From Flavobacteriaceae bacterium UBA5544 (GTDB lineage: Bacteria > Bacteroidota > Bacteroidia > Flavobacteriales > Flavobacteriaceae), in the NCBI GenBank assembly GCA_002426755.1, contig DINI01000005.1, forward strand, positions 38,784 to 59,066: a stretch of 20,283 nucleotides of DNA. Reading direction: 5' to 3'. How positions within the stretch are numbered: position 1 is the stretch's first letter; the number at the start of each line of letters is the position of its first letter. The notes beneath the pieces were generated by a model. The model worked only from the letters and a program-made list of their open reading frames with translations. It ran no database searches and was not told the origin of the DNA. A program made the position numbers and the translations under genes. Shown piece by piece: positions 6,820-14,264 of this stretch.

Positions 6820-7404
6820 TTAATTGGATTCTTGTTTTAGTCTGTTTTCAATTCTTGAATCTGGAATTAGCCATATGATTGCAACCAAAACAAACATAGC
6901 TCCAGAAATCCAAACGTTCATAAAAGCACCGATAATTCCAATGATATAGAAAACAGGTGACATTTTTCCTTTTAAATCTTTGCCTAATGCTTCCGCTAGT
7001 AAAGAGGTTTTTCCGTGGCTTTTAATAATAAGGTTTTGCAGGATGAAATATGCAATGGCGCATGCCAACAATATAACCCCATATAAACTTACAGTGGCTG
7101 TGGTGAAGTGATTTTCTCCCATCCAGCCAGTGACAAATGGAATTAACGACAACCAAAACAGCAAGTGCATATTGGCCCATAGAATCTTTCCTGTCACATG
7201 CTTAACGGTCTGCATCATATGATGATGGTTATTCCAATAAATTGCGATGTAAATAAAACTCAAGACATAACTTCCAAAAACAGGTAATAACTTTGTTAAA
7301 TCTTCAAATTCACCACCATGCGGAACTTTTAACTCCAACACCATGATGGTTATGATGATGGCCAAAACACCATCTGTAAATGCTTCTAATCTTCCTTTGG
7401 TCAT
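6820..7404 (-). CDS. TMEM175-like potassium channel (DUF1211)
   Basis: The 194-residue membrane protein has about six hydrophobic segments. The first helix carries the family signature: R5..AFTDGVLAIIITIMVLELKVP, corresponding to the R-x3-FSD motif lining the pore of bacterial TMEM175 channels; here the serine is threonine (F9-T10-D11). Bacterial members have one six-helix repeat and assemble as tetramers that leak K+ with weak selectivity, which fits this length. The second helix pair contains the usual 'YIAIYWNNHHHMMQTV' stretch (about residues 57-72). It lies between the PLP enzyme (35 nt) and rlmF (12 nt) on the same strand; nothing in the neighbours suggests a shared job. Confidence 0.9.
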   Translation of the reverse strand: MTKGRLEAFTDGVLAIIITIMVLELKVPHGGEFEDLTKLLPVFGSYVLSFIYIAIYWNNHHHMMQTVKHVTGKILWANMHLLFWLSLIPFVTGWMGENHFTTATVSLYGVILLACAIAYFILQNLIIKSHGKTSLLAEALGKDLKGKMSPVFYIIGIIGAFMNVWISGAMFVLVAIIWLIPDSRIENRLKQESN

Positions 7405-7439
7405 TAGTTGTAGTTTAATGAATAAACTCGGTAGTTCTT

Positions 7440-8615
7440 TTAACTCTGTGTTTGAAGTTTTAAAGTTTTTATTTTGGCAATTGCCTGTTCAATATCTTCC
7501 ATCAAATCAGATTTGGATTCGATTCCAACGGAAAAACGAATCAGGTTGTCACTAACACCTATAGCATCCCGTTCTTTTTGCGTTAGTAAGGAGTGAGAGG
7601 TTTTGTGTGGTGACAACACAGTGCTTTCTACACCTGCCAAACTCATAGATGACTTGATCAACTTTAATTGCTTTTGAAATTTCATGGCATCCAATCCGTC
7701 AGAGAGTTCGAAAGAGAGCATTCCACCGAAACCTTTCATTTGAGCTTTTGCGAGTTCGTATTGAGGATGTGTTTTCAATCCAGGATAATAAACATTTTTG
7801 ATATCTTCATGTTCATGCAAGAACTTGGCCATCTTTTTGGCATTTCTGTTTTGTGCCTTTACTCTTAATGCCAAAGTTTTCATACTTCTTTCGAGCATCC
7901 AAACCGTAAAATCACTTAAGCTGCTTCCTAGGTTTTTTGCGACATTCCATATAACTTCCATATGGGCATTACTGCATGCAACCGCTCCAGCAAGAATGTC
8001 TGAATGCCCTCCCAAATATTTTGTGGCGGAATGAATGACAATGTCTATTCCAAAGTCTATTGGGTTTTGGTTGATTGGACTTGCAAAAGTATTATCGATA
8101 GTGGTCAATAAGCCCTTTGATTTGGCCAAGTCTGCCACTCCTTTGATATCCGTGATGGTCAACAAAGGGTTTGAAGGTGTTTCGATATGAATCAGCTTCG
8201 TATTAGGTTGAATTACTGCTTCAAAATCTGATACCTCATACCCATCGGTAAATGTAAATTCAATACCATATTTAGGAAACTCTTCTCTTATAAAATTACT
8301 AGTACCTCCGTATAATGTATTTTGTACAACGATATGGTCACCTGTTTTAAGAAATGCCAAAAGTGCTGTACTTACTGCCGCCATGCCGCTACCAAAAATC
8401 ATGGCTGCTTCGGCATGTTCCAAGGCTGCTATCTTTTTAGATAAGTGCTCTTGGTTAGGTGTATTGAAATAACGCGGATAGCGTTTGACATCTACCTCAT
8501 CAAATTGATAAGACGTAGACATATATATAGGCGAAACAGCACCTTTGAACTGTTCGTCCTTTATCTCACCTACGTGTGTACAAATGGTATTTAATCCGTA
8601 TTTAGATTTTGACAT
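7440..8615 (-). CDS. Cys/Met-metabolism PLP-dependent enzyme (trans-sulfuration family)
   Basis: The 391-residue fold-type I PLP enzyme is of the cystathionine gamma-synthase/cystathionine lyase/methionine gamma-lyase family. Key residues: K199 in SATKYLGGHSD forms the internal aldimine; Y102 in TLYGGT stacks on the cofactor; D174 in TIDNTFASP contacts the PLP pyridine nitrogen; and the Y-P-R-Y motif near residues 46-49 corresponds to the Tyr/Arg pair that reaches the neighbouring subunit's phosphate. The C-terminal 'SLGG.E'-type loop reads SMSLAGVESTVLSPHKTSH. Which sulfur reaction it catalyses (gamma-synthase, gamma-lyase or sulfhydrylase) cannot be decided from motifs. It follows the MATE gene by 42 nt and precedes the TMEM175-like gene. 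Cytosolic. Confidence 0.92.
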   Translation of the reverse strand: MSKSKYGLNTICTHVGEIKDEQFKGAVSPIYMSTSYQFDEVDVKRYPRYFNTPNQEHLSKKIAALEHAEAAMIFGSGMAAVSTALLAFLKTGDHIVVQNTLYGGTSNFIREEFPKYGIEFTFTDGYEVSDFEAVIQPNTKLIHIETPSNPLLTITDIKGVADLAKSKGLLTTIDNTFASPINQNPIDFGIDIVIHSATKYLGGHSDILAGAVACSNAHMEVIWNVAKNLGSSLSDFTVWMLERSMKTLALRVKAQNRNAKKMAKFLHEHEDIKNVYYPGLKTHPQYELAKAQMKGFGGMLSFELSDGLDAMKFQKQLKLIKSSMSLAGVESTVLSPHKTSHSLLTQKERDAIGVSDNLIRFSVGIESKSDLMEDIEQAIAKIKTLKLQTQS

Positions 8616-8657
8616 GACCTGAAGAATTTTTAATCGTTTAAAATTACAAATAATCTA

Positions 8658-10064
8658 TTATACTTGAACGGTTTTCCATGTTCCTTTTTTAAACCAGATG
8701 ATTCCAATTATGGCTACCAAAATTTCAGCAAAGGTGATGGCGCTAAAGACTCCCACAGGGCCAAACTCTAAAGTGATGGCAAACAGGTAGGCAAAGGGCA
8801 ACTGGAACAGCCAAAAACAAACGAAATTGATGTAGGTCGGCGTTTTAGTATCACCAGCTCCGTTAAACGATTGGATAACCACCATTCCATATCCAAAAAA
8901 GATATAACCTGATGCAATAATCCGTAAGCAAAGGCTTCCGTTTTGTACTACTTCTGGATTGGTATTAAATAATGTTATAATTTGTGGTGCAAATAGTAAA
9001 TAAATTATGGAGACTATTCCCATGAAAATGGCATTGAATTTACTCGTTTTCCACACCGATTTTTCAGCTCTATCGGGCTGCTTCGCACCCAGGTTCTGCC
9101 CCACCAAAGTAGCTGCTGCATTGCTCATTCCCCATGCAGGCATGATCGTAAACATCATTACACGGATGGCGATGGTATAACCCGCAAGGACTTCGCTGCC
9201 AAATTCGCTCATGATACGCATAAGAAACACCCAACTTGAAGTGCCAATCAGGAATTGCCCGATGCCTCCCAATGATACTTTTATCAAATTAAACATGACA
9301 GCTGTACGGATGACGATGTCCTTCACTCGTACTTTTATTTTACTATAACCATAGAATAAAATTGCCAATTGAAATAAGACAGCTGTTCCACGTCCAATAT
9401 TCGTGGCGATTGCTGCTCCTTCAACGCCATAAGCAGGAATGGGGCCAAAACCGAAAATAAACATTGGGTCCAAAATGATATTGAGTCCATTGGAAAGAAT
9501 AAGCGTCCACATGGCAACAGAAGCATTGCCTGCTCCACGAAAGATGGCATTGATAAGGAAAAGCAACATGATCGTGACATTACCGCCCAAAAGCCATTGC
9601 GTATAACCATGTCCTTCTGCTATAAGGTCGGGCTGGGCTCCCATAAGTGCTAAAATTTCTTTGGCATATAATATGCCAAAAATGCTTACTATGGTTGCAA
9701 CTGCAATACCCAAAATAATCACTTGTACTGCCGCTTGTGACGCACCACCAAGATCCTTCTCTCCTACTCGTCTTGCAACAATGGCGGTGGCCGCCATACT
9801 TAAACCGATGGCCACTGCATAAACAAGAGTAATGACAGACTCCGTCAATCCTATAGTGGCTACAGCATTCACACTGACTTTAGAAACATATAGAATGTCA
9901 ACAAGGGCAAAAATGGATTCCATTAACATTTCGAGTATCATGGGAATGGAGAGCATAAAGATGGCGCGCCTAATACTGATGGCAGTAAGATCCTGTTCTT
10001 TGCCTTTGACAGCGGTAATAAAAAATTGAATGAATTGTTTAAAAGATATCTTGGTTGATTGCAT
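8658..10064 (-). CDS. MATE family efflux transporter
   Basis: The 468-residue membrane protein has about 12 hydrophobic segments in two similar halves (about residues 28-240 and 255-460), the MATE architecture. The first half begins with AIFMLSIPMILEMLMES and includes the common 'GLSMAATAIVARRVGE' stretch; the second has 'GMSNAAATLVGQNLGAKQPDRAE', a familiar MATE signature. These antiporters export cationic drugs, toxins or metabolites using Na+ or H+; the substrate is not readable. It has about 25 extra soluble residues at the N-terminus. It is the first gene of a five-gene same-strand run with small gaps (42, 35, 12 and 1 nt), so it may lead an operon, but I found no clean promoter in the 211 nt upstream. 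Confidence 0.93.
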   Translation of the reverse strand: MQSTKISFKQFIQFFITAVKGKEQDLTAISIRRAIFMLSIPMILEMLMESIFALVDILYVSKVSVNAVATIGLTESVITLVYAVAIGLSMAATAIVARRVGEKDLGGASQAAVQVIILGIAVATIVSIFGILYAKEILALMGAQPDLIAEGHGYTQWLLGGNVTIMLLFLINAIFRGAGNASVAMWTLILSNGLNIILDPMFIFGFGPIPAYGVEGAAIATNIGRGTAVLFQLAILFYGYSKIKVRVKDIVIRTAVMFNLIKVSLGGIGQFLIGTSSWVFLMRIMSEFGSEVLAGYTIAIRVMMFTIMPAWGMSNAAATLVGQNLGAKQPDRAEKSVWKTSKFNAIFMGIVSIIYLLFAPQIITLFNTNPEVVQNGSLCLRIIASGYIFFGYGMVVIQSFNGAGDTKTPTYINFVCFWLFQLPFAYLFAITLEFGPVGVFSAITFAEILVAIIGIIWFKKGTWKTVQV

Positions 10065-10240
10065 GATAAAACGATACTAAATGATACTTTATTGAACACT
10101 TTGGGTATTCAACTTTTGTTTGGTCGAAACGGCTTCAACAGGGTCGGATGATATTATCTATACAATCATAATGAAACAAATATCTGAAAAAATAAAATAA
10201 ACTTCAAAATCATTTTTTAGGGATTGTAAGGGAATTCCAT

Positions 10241-10248
10241 TATATTCG
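10241..10248 (+). promoter_or_regulatory. Weak -7 box before the HAD gene
   Basis: TATATTCG differs from TAnnTTTG by one base. The -33 position 20 nt upstream reads TTAG. It lies 28 nt before the ATG. Confidence 0.35.
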
Positions 10249-10275
10249 TAGTGCTATTAATAAATTACTTACTAG

Positions 10276-10947
10276 ATGCTTAAAGCTATATTGTTTGATA
10301 TGGACGGTGTTATTGTGAACACCGAGCCACTGCACCACAAGGCTTATTACCAAATGTTTAATGATGTAAATATCGATGTTCCGGAGGCTCTTTATGCCTC
10401 TTTTACAGGACAATCGACATTGGAAATTTGCAAACGCCTGTGTGCACATTTTGATTTGAAACTTGGACCTGAAACGCTTGTCGGTCTTAAACGTGACCAC
10501 TTTAGGGAACTTTTTGAAAATGATGCAGAGTTGGCATTGCTGGATGGAGTTTTGGACCTCATTAAAGAATACCATCACAACGGACTAAAATTGGTGCTGG
10601 CTTCTTCAGCGTCGATGGAAAACATCAATAATATTTTTGAACGTTTTGACTTAGACCAATATTTTGTGGCTAAATTAAGTGGCGCTGACTTGGAAGCATC
10701 CAAACCTCATCCAGAGATTTTTGAAAAAGCTTCGCTAGCGTCTGGTCATGAGCCGCACGAATGCATCGTTATTGAGGACTCTACCAATGGCATTAGAGCC
10801 GCAAAAGATGCTGGCATTTTTTGCGTGGGCTATGACAGCTTACATTCACATGACCAAGATTATGGGTTGGCCGATGTGGTGGTGAGCGATTTTAGGGAGC
10901 TTTCGTATGCAAAAATCAATGAATTGTTTGTTGGGACCGCGGTATAG
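10276..10947 (+). CDS. HAD superfamily hydrolase, beta-phosphoglucomutase-like
   Basis: The 223-residue cytosolic protein has all four HAD motifs. Motif I is LFDMDGV (nucleophile D8, acid/base D10); motif II is VLASSAS (about 107-113); motif III is K143 in SKPHPEIF; motif IV is IEDS (E167, D168), followed by the typical NGIRAAKDAG. A helical C1 cap lies between motifs I and II (about residues 16-85). This is the layout of small phosphatases and beta-phosphoglucomutases. Family members act on sugar phosphates, phosphoglycolate or flavin precursors; the real substrate is not evident. It is a single gene on the plus strand and its stop lies only 22 nt from the stop of the converging SRPBCC gene, with no hairpin between them. 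Confidence 0.92.
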   Translation: MLKAILFDMDGVIVNTEPLHHKAYYQMFNDVNIDVPEALYASFTGQSTLEICKRLCAHFDLKLGPETLVGLKRDHFRELFENDAELALLDGVLDLIKEYHHNGLKLVLASSASMENINNIFERFDLDQYFVAKLSGADLEASKPHPEIFEKASLASGHEPHECIVIEDSTNGIRAAKDAGIFCVGYDSLHSHDQDYGLADVVVSDFRELSYAKINELFVGTAV

Positions 10948-10969
10948 GTTTTTGTGAGTTATAAGCATA

Positions 10970-11470
10970 TCATTTCTGTGATAATGTTGCCAATACATTT
11001 TCCAGATTTTCTAATGTGATTGTAAATCCAGCTTTGAAACCCATTTCAATCATTTTTTCTAAACGCGCAAGTGATTCATTGTAAATGGAAATATTCACGG
11101 TAGTGATGCCGTTTAGTTCGCTGAAATTATAATCCCATTCAGAACCAGTTGCTTCAGGATTTTCATTTTTGTCTGCAAAAGCATTGAGCATTTTAAAATT
11201 GGTTTTCGGACTTATGGATGTATACGTTTGAAGGATCCAACTTTCATTGCCTTCAGGACTGACCATTGCATAAAACCTGTTTCCTCCGACTTCAAAATTC
11301 ATGTATTTGGTTTTTGCCGTAAATGGCGCAGGCGCGTTCCATTGATCAAGAATTTCGGCTTTCGTGAAAGCGTCCCATACAAGGGAAAGATTGGCAGCAA
11401 ATTCCCTAGTTATATATACCGTTTTTGCTGCTTTATCAACGGTAAAATCAAATAGCAGATTGTTGTTCAT
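10970..11470 (-). CDS. SRPBCC/AHSA1-domain protein
   Basis: The 166-residue protein has the START-like fold pattern of the AHSA1 (activator of Hsp90 ATPase homologue 1) family. An early 'ITREFAANLSLVWDAFTKAEILDQWNAP' segment gives the first strand, the helix pair and the family's W at 'L..WW/QW'. 'GGNRFYAMVSPEG' and a C-terminal helix 'MGFKAGFTITLENLENVLA' line the cavity in solved relatives. Ligand and function are unknown; bacterial members sit very often next to a small ArsR-type repressor, as here, where the start codon overlaps the regulator's stop by 4 nt (ATGA). This indicates translational coupling. A role in binding or altering a small hydrophobic compound is inference. Confidence 0.9.
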   Translation of the reverse strand: MNNNLLFDFTVDKAAKTVYITREFAANLSLVWDAFTKAEILDQWNAPAPFTAKTKYMNFEVGGNRFYAMVSPEGNESWILQTYTSISPKTNFKMLNAFADKNENPEATGSEWDYNFSELNGITTVNISIYNESLARLEKMIEMGFKAGFTITLENLENVLATLSQK

Positions 11471-11787
11471 TTTTTCTGATTTTTAAGTTTTATTAATACA
11501 TTATCAAGTTGATTAAATTGGGCTTCCCAAATGGCTCTGTATTGTTCAAGCCATTTATCAATCTCTTTCATTTTTTCAATTTCGAGCGAGTAATAAATTT
11601 CCCTGCCTTGTTGTTCTTGTTTTACCAATTCACATTCGGCAAGTATGCGAAGGTGTTTTGAAACGGCCTGCCTAGTCGAGTTGAAATTTTCCGCAATGGC
11701 GTTAGGAGTCATGGCCTGCACTGCTATTAAAGCAATAATGGCTCTTCTTGTAGGATCTGCAATTGCTTGAAAAATATCTCTTCTCAT
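11467..11787 (-). CDS. ArsR/SdpR-type winged-helix repressor
   Basis: The 106-residue winged-helix regulator begins MRRDIFQAIADPTRRAI, the standard opening of the SdpR-like branch of ArsR proteins. The recognition helix is about residues 37-51 (STRQAVSKHLRILAE) and the wing about 55-66 (KQEQQGREIYYSL). The metal-sensing cysteine motifs of true ArsR/SmtB sensors are missing (only C53), so it is probably not a metal sensor. The C-terminal helix with several aromatic residues (WLEQYRAIWEAQF) is usual for members paired with SRPBCC/AHSA1 proteins. It is the first gene of the pair and very likely autoregulated through the direct repeats at 11806-11850 that cover its own promoter. Confidence 0.92.
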   Translation of the reverse strand: MRRDIFQAIADPTRRAIIALIAVQAMTPNAIAENFNSTRQAVSKHLRILAECELVKQEQQGREIYYSLEIEKMKEIDKWLEQYRAIWEAQFNQLDNVLIKLKNQKK

Positions 11788-11805
11788 TGCACAATTATAT
11801 TATGA

Positions 11806-11850
11806 AACTATTTGGTTGCAAATATAAATGCAACTATTCGGTTTCGCAAA
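11806..11850 (-). promoter_or_regulatory. Promoter and repeat operator of the ArsR-SRPBCC operon
   Basis: On the minus strand TTTG (11850-11847), exactly 20 nt, then TATATTTG (11826-11819) is a consensus promoter, with a predicted start about 25 nt before the ATG at 11787. Two direct repeats cover it: AACTATTTGGTTGCAAA (11806-11822) and AACTATTCGGTTTCGCAAA (11832-11850), 26 nt apart in register. One repeat includes the -33 box and the other the -7 box. An inverted TTGCA/TGCAA pair lies at 11817-11821 and 11829-11833. Confidence 0.75.
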
Positions 11851-12010
11851 TTTTTTATGTAAAATTTTTAAAAAAATAAAGTTCAATAATAGCTTTGAAG
11901 AGGTAGTGAAAATTGATGATATTAACTTTTGATTCCCGAATTTGGATTTTTTTGGTCCAAAGCTCTTAAAAAAATGAGTGCAATTCACCAAAACACTCAA
12001 GACTAATTGC

Positions 12011-12049
12011 ATTTCTGTCAATTCAGAAATTAATCAAAGTTTTGATTAA
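12011..12049 (-). terminator. Possible terminator after the ACR3 gene
   Basis: Two adjoining inverted repeats: TTAATCAAA/TTTGATTAA (12030-12049, 2-nt spacer, overlapping the ACR3 stop codon) and ATTTCTG/CAGAAAT (12011-12030, 6-nt spacer). Neither is GC-rich or followed by a clean U-tract on the minus strand, so termination is only a guess. Confidence 0.35.
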
Positions 12050-13098
12050 CTGGACTTACTATAATAACGCTTGCGCAACCAAAATGATACCCTTACCAAT
12101 AAAATCAATGCAGGAACTTCTACCAATGGGCCTATGACTCCTGTAAATGCTTGTCCAGAATTAAGTCCAAACACTGCAATGGCAACGGCTATTGCTAATT
12201 CAAAATTATTCCCTGCAGCAGTAAATGCAACTGCTGCGGTTTTATCATACGTTGCTCCCACTGCCTTCGTGAAAAAGAAACCAACTATGAACATCAGCGT
12301 AAAATAAATCAATAATGGCACTGCAATAATCAGCACATCCATTGGAATCTCGACAATCAATTCACCTTTTAATGAGAACATCACCACAATGGTAAACAGC
12401 AAGGCGATTAAGGTCAGTGGTGAAATGCTTGGAATGAATTTTTGAGTGTACCACACCTCACCTTTAATCTTAACAAGAACATATCTGCTCAAAATACCCA
12501 ACACAAATGGGATTCCTAAATAAATAACAACACTTTCAGCAATAGTACCAATAGAAATATCTACAATAGCGCCTTCAAACCCAAAATAAGGCGGCAACAC
12601 AGTAATGAATAACCAAGCGTAAAAACTGTAGGCAAACACTTGAAATATACTGTTCAGTGCCACCAATCCTGCACCATATTCGCTACTACCTTCTGCAAGG
12701 TCATTCCACACCAACACCATGGCGATACATCGTGCCAAACCAATGAGTATCAATCCTACCATATATTCCGGATAATCTTGTAAAAAGATCATCGCCAGAA
12801 TAAACATTAAAACTGGTCCAATAATCCAATTGAGAATCAAAGATATTGAAAGGATTTTGGTGTTTCTAAATACTTTGGGCAATAGGGCATAATTCACTTT
12901 TGCCAAAGGCGGGTACATCATTACAATCAGTCCAATGGCAATTGGAATATTGGTCGCACCAGAACTAAATGACTCTATATATTGAGGCATCGTTGGAAGA
13001 AAATAACCCAATCCGACGCCTAGCAACATGGCAAGAAATATCCAAAGCGTGAGGTAGCTATCTAAAAATGATAATTTTTTGGAAGTAGCAATAGACAT
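12046..13098 (-). CDS. arsB: ACR3 family arsenite efflux transporter
   Basis: This is an inner-membrane arsenite (As(III)) exporter of the ACR3 (BART) type, not the older ArsB fold, although annotations use arsB for both. The start is taken at ATG 13098 (MSIATSKKLSFLDSYLTLW), 4 nt after the arsC stop, giving 350 residues and about ten membrane helices, the usual size. ATG 13125 is an alternative, but it overlaps arsC. The essential cysteine of the fourth helix is present: C124 in GLARCIAMVLVWNDLAEG. Conserved acidic positions E300 (AAGNNFELAIAVA) and E327 (GPLVEVPALI) are also seen. It is the last gene of the four-gene ars operon and exports the arsenite made by ArsC. Confidence 0.95.
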   Translation of the reverse strand: MSIATSKKLSFLDSYLTLWIFLAMLLGVGLGYFLPTMPQYIESFSSGATNIPIAIGLIVMMYPPLAKVNYALLPKVFRNTKILSISLILNWIIGPVLMFILAMIFLQDYPEYMVGLILIGLARCIAMVLVWNDLAEGSSEYGAGLVALNSIFQVFAYSFYAWLFITVLPPYFGFEGAIVDISIGTIAESVVIYLGIPFVLGILSRYVLVKIKGEVWYTQKFIPSISPLTLIALLFTIVVMFSLKGELIVEIPMDVLIIAVPLLIYFTLMFIVGFFFTKAVGATYDKTAAVAFTAAGNNFELAIAVAIAVFGLNSGQAFTGVIGPLVEVPALILLVRVSFWLRKRYYSKSS

Positions 13099-13102
13099 GA
13101 GT

Positions 13103-13726
13103 TTAGATGATTTTTGAATAGACATAATAGAGTTCACTTGCGATTTGCAAACTTCTCTCTGCATATTTTTCCGCTTGTTGTGGAGTATTATCAAAAGCTT
13201 TTGGGTCTTCAAAAGTGATTGGCACACGTTTTTCAGCACCAACAATAAATGGGCAACCACCATCGGCCTGCGAGCAAGTCATAATGGCTGCAAAACCAGA
13301 TGTTGGGTTAAAATCATCGTCATAGGTTTTAGAAAACCCAATAATAGGTTGCTGATTATCCGCATATTTAATAGCATAGACAGGGTTATCTCCTTCTGAT
13401 AATTTTTTGATTTGAAACCCGTGTCTTTTTAAAGTTTCCACAACCATTGGGAACATAGCCGTAGCTTCCGTACCACCCGAATAGCAAGACACATTTTGTA
13501 TCTTAAAATGATATGCCAAAGCTTGGGCCCAAACTTGTGATAAATGACTTCTGCGAGAGTTATGGGTGCAAATAAAATTGAGAATTATTTCTTGCTTATG
13601 CGAGTGTTTGTGTTGAATAAATTCAATTAAAGGTTGTAAAATCACTTTGCGTTCTTCTCTCACAGACCATATTGAGTTGATGAGGCTTTCAATGCCAGAA
13701 AAGAGTATTGGTTGTTTTGTTTTCAT
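13103..13726 (-). CDS. arsC: Thioredoxin-type arsenate reductase (LMW protein phosphatase fold)
   Basis: It reduces arsenate to arsenite in the cytosol. The low-molecular-weight phosphatase loop is C53-T-H-N-S-R-R-S60 (CX5R). The second and third redox cysteines form C151-SQADGG-C158, the same C-X6-C spacing as pI258 ArsC, where they carry a disulfide handed to thioredoxin. The general acid is D174 in FEDPKAFD. The protein has about 45 residues before the phosphatase domain that ordinary ArsC proteins lack, ending just before IILNFICTHNSRRS. The start is uncertain: ATG 13726 has AGAAGAG nine nt upstream, ATG 13735 would add three residues, and a TTG at 13753 overlaps the previous gene. It lies 4 nt before the ACR3 start and 17 nt after DUF6428. 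A pure tyrosine phosphatase role is less likely given the three cysteines. Confidence 0.92.
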   Translation of the reverse strand: MKTKQPILFSGIESLINSIWSVREERKVILQPLIEFIQHKHSHKQEIILNFICTHNSRRSHLSQVWAQALAYHFKIQNVSCYSGGTEATAMFPMVVETLKRHGFQIKKLSEGDNPVYAIKYADNQQPIIGFSKTYDDDFNPTSGFAAIMTCSQADGGCPFIVGAEKRVPITFEDPKAFDNTPQQAEKYAERSLQIASELYYVYSKII

Positions 13727-13743
13727 AGGATGCATCTCTTCTA

Positions 13744-14211
13744 TTAGCAACAATTTCCATCAGGTGAACAGCAAGGCTCATCCCCTAAACTAGCCAAAGC
13801 TTTTTTGGGTTTCTCTTGAGGAATTCCACACTTATCTTTTGCAAGACAATCCGTTTGTTTTGTAGTTAGTAAAAAATTGGCCCCATCAAAATCCAATCCG
13901 AATTTCTGAATGGTATGTCCTTGGTATTCAACTTCAATATCCAGATCTTCAATGCGGATGATTTTTTCCGAAAGTTCAATAATATGTACCAATTTTTCTG
14001 GATGCAAGCGATGGTCATAATCATTTGAATCCCATAACTGAAAATTAACAACGGTTTCCGTTCTAACTGTTCCACCACAATCAATAAAATGTTTGGTGAC
14101 TTTGCCTACTTCAGTGACATGGAAGTGATTTGGCACTAACGTACCATCAGGCAATTGAAATGCAATGGTTTGTAATTGGGAAAGATGTTTTTTAATTTGA
14201 GAAAGTTTCAT
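13744..14211 (-). CDS. DUF6428 family protein with Cys-rich tail, ars operon
   Basis: The protein has 155 residues, is probably cytosolic and has no signal peptide. A compact domain occupies about residues 1-118 (PDGTLVPNHFHVTEVGKV at 21-38, FIDCGG at 42-47). It is followed by C122 and C128 and a tail ending C147-C148-S-P-D-G-N-C154-C155. Vicinal cysteine pairs are typical As(III) ligands, and the ArsR of the same operon also ends in NCC. I recall this family as DUF6428, regularly found between arsR and arsC in Bacteroidota, with no known activity. Binding arsenite and delivering it to ACR3, or protecting ArsR/ArsC, are inferences. It has an operator-like palindrome 18 nt upstream of its start, so it may be transcribed separately as well as with arsR. 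Confidence 0.88.
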   Translation of the reverse strand: MKLSQIKKHLSQLQTIAFQLPDGTLVPNHFHVTEVGKVTKHFIDCGGTVRTETVVNFQLWDSNDYDHRLHPEKLVHIIELSEKIIRIEDLDIEVEYQGHTIQKFGLDFDGANFLLTTKQTDCLAKDKCGIPQEKPKKALASLGDEPCCSPDGNCC

Positions 14212-14228
14212 AGTATATATGTTTATTT

Positions 14229-14247
14229 ATTGTAATATTACGATTGA
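14229..14247 (-). promoter_or_regulatory. Second ars operator, between arsR and DUF6428
   Basis: ATTGTAATATTACGATTGA (plus-strand reading) contains the perfect 10-bp palindrome GTAATATTAC and matches the site before arsR at 17 of 19 bases. On the minus strand it includes TAATATTA, a poor -7 box, with no -33 match at the right distance. Confidence 0.65.
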
Positions 14248-14264
14248 ACAGGTTAAATTTTTTT

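Noticed and set aside
10240..10578. 112-codon open frame on the minus strand opposite the HAD gene
   Set aside because: It is antisense to a complete HAD protein with all motifs, has no recognisable domain, and its composition is that of a reverse-complement shadow.
11800..12021. 73-codon open frame between the ArsR-SRPBCC operon and the ACR3 gene
   Set aside because: It is very A/T-rich and phenylalanine/lysine-heavy, has no motif, and covers the repressor's promoter and operator; it looks like chance intergenic sequence.
13099..13263. Upstream extension of the ACR3 reading frame to 13263
   Set aside because: It would overlap arsC by about 160 nt and add 55 residues not found in the family; ATG 13098 gives the usual length and lies 4 nt after the arsC stop.
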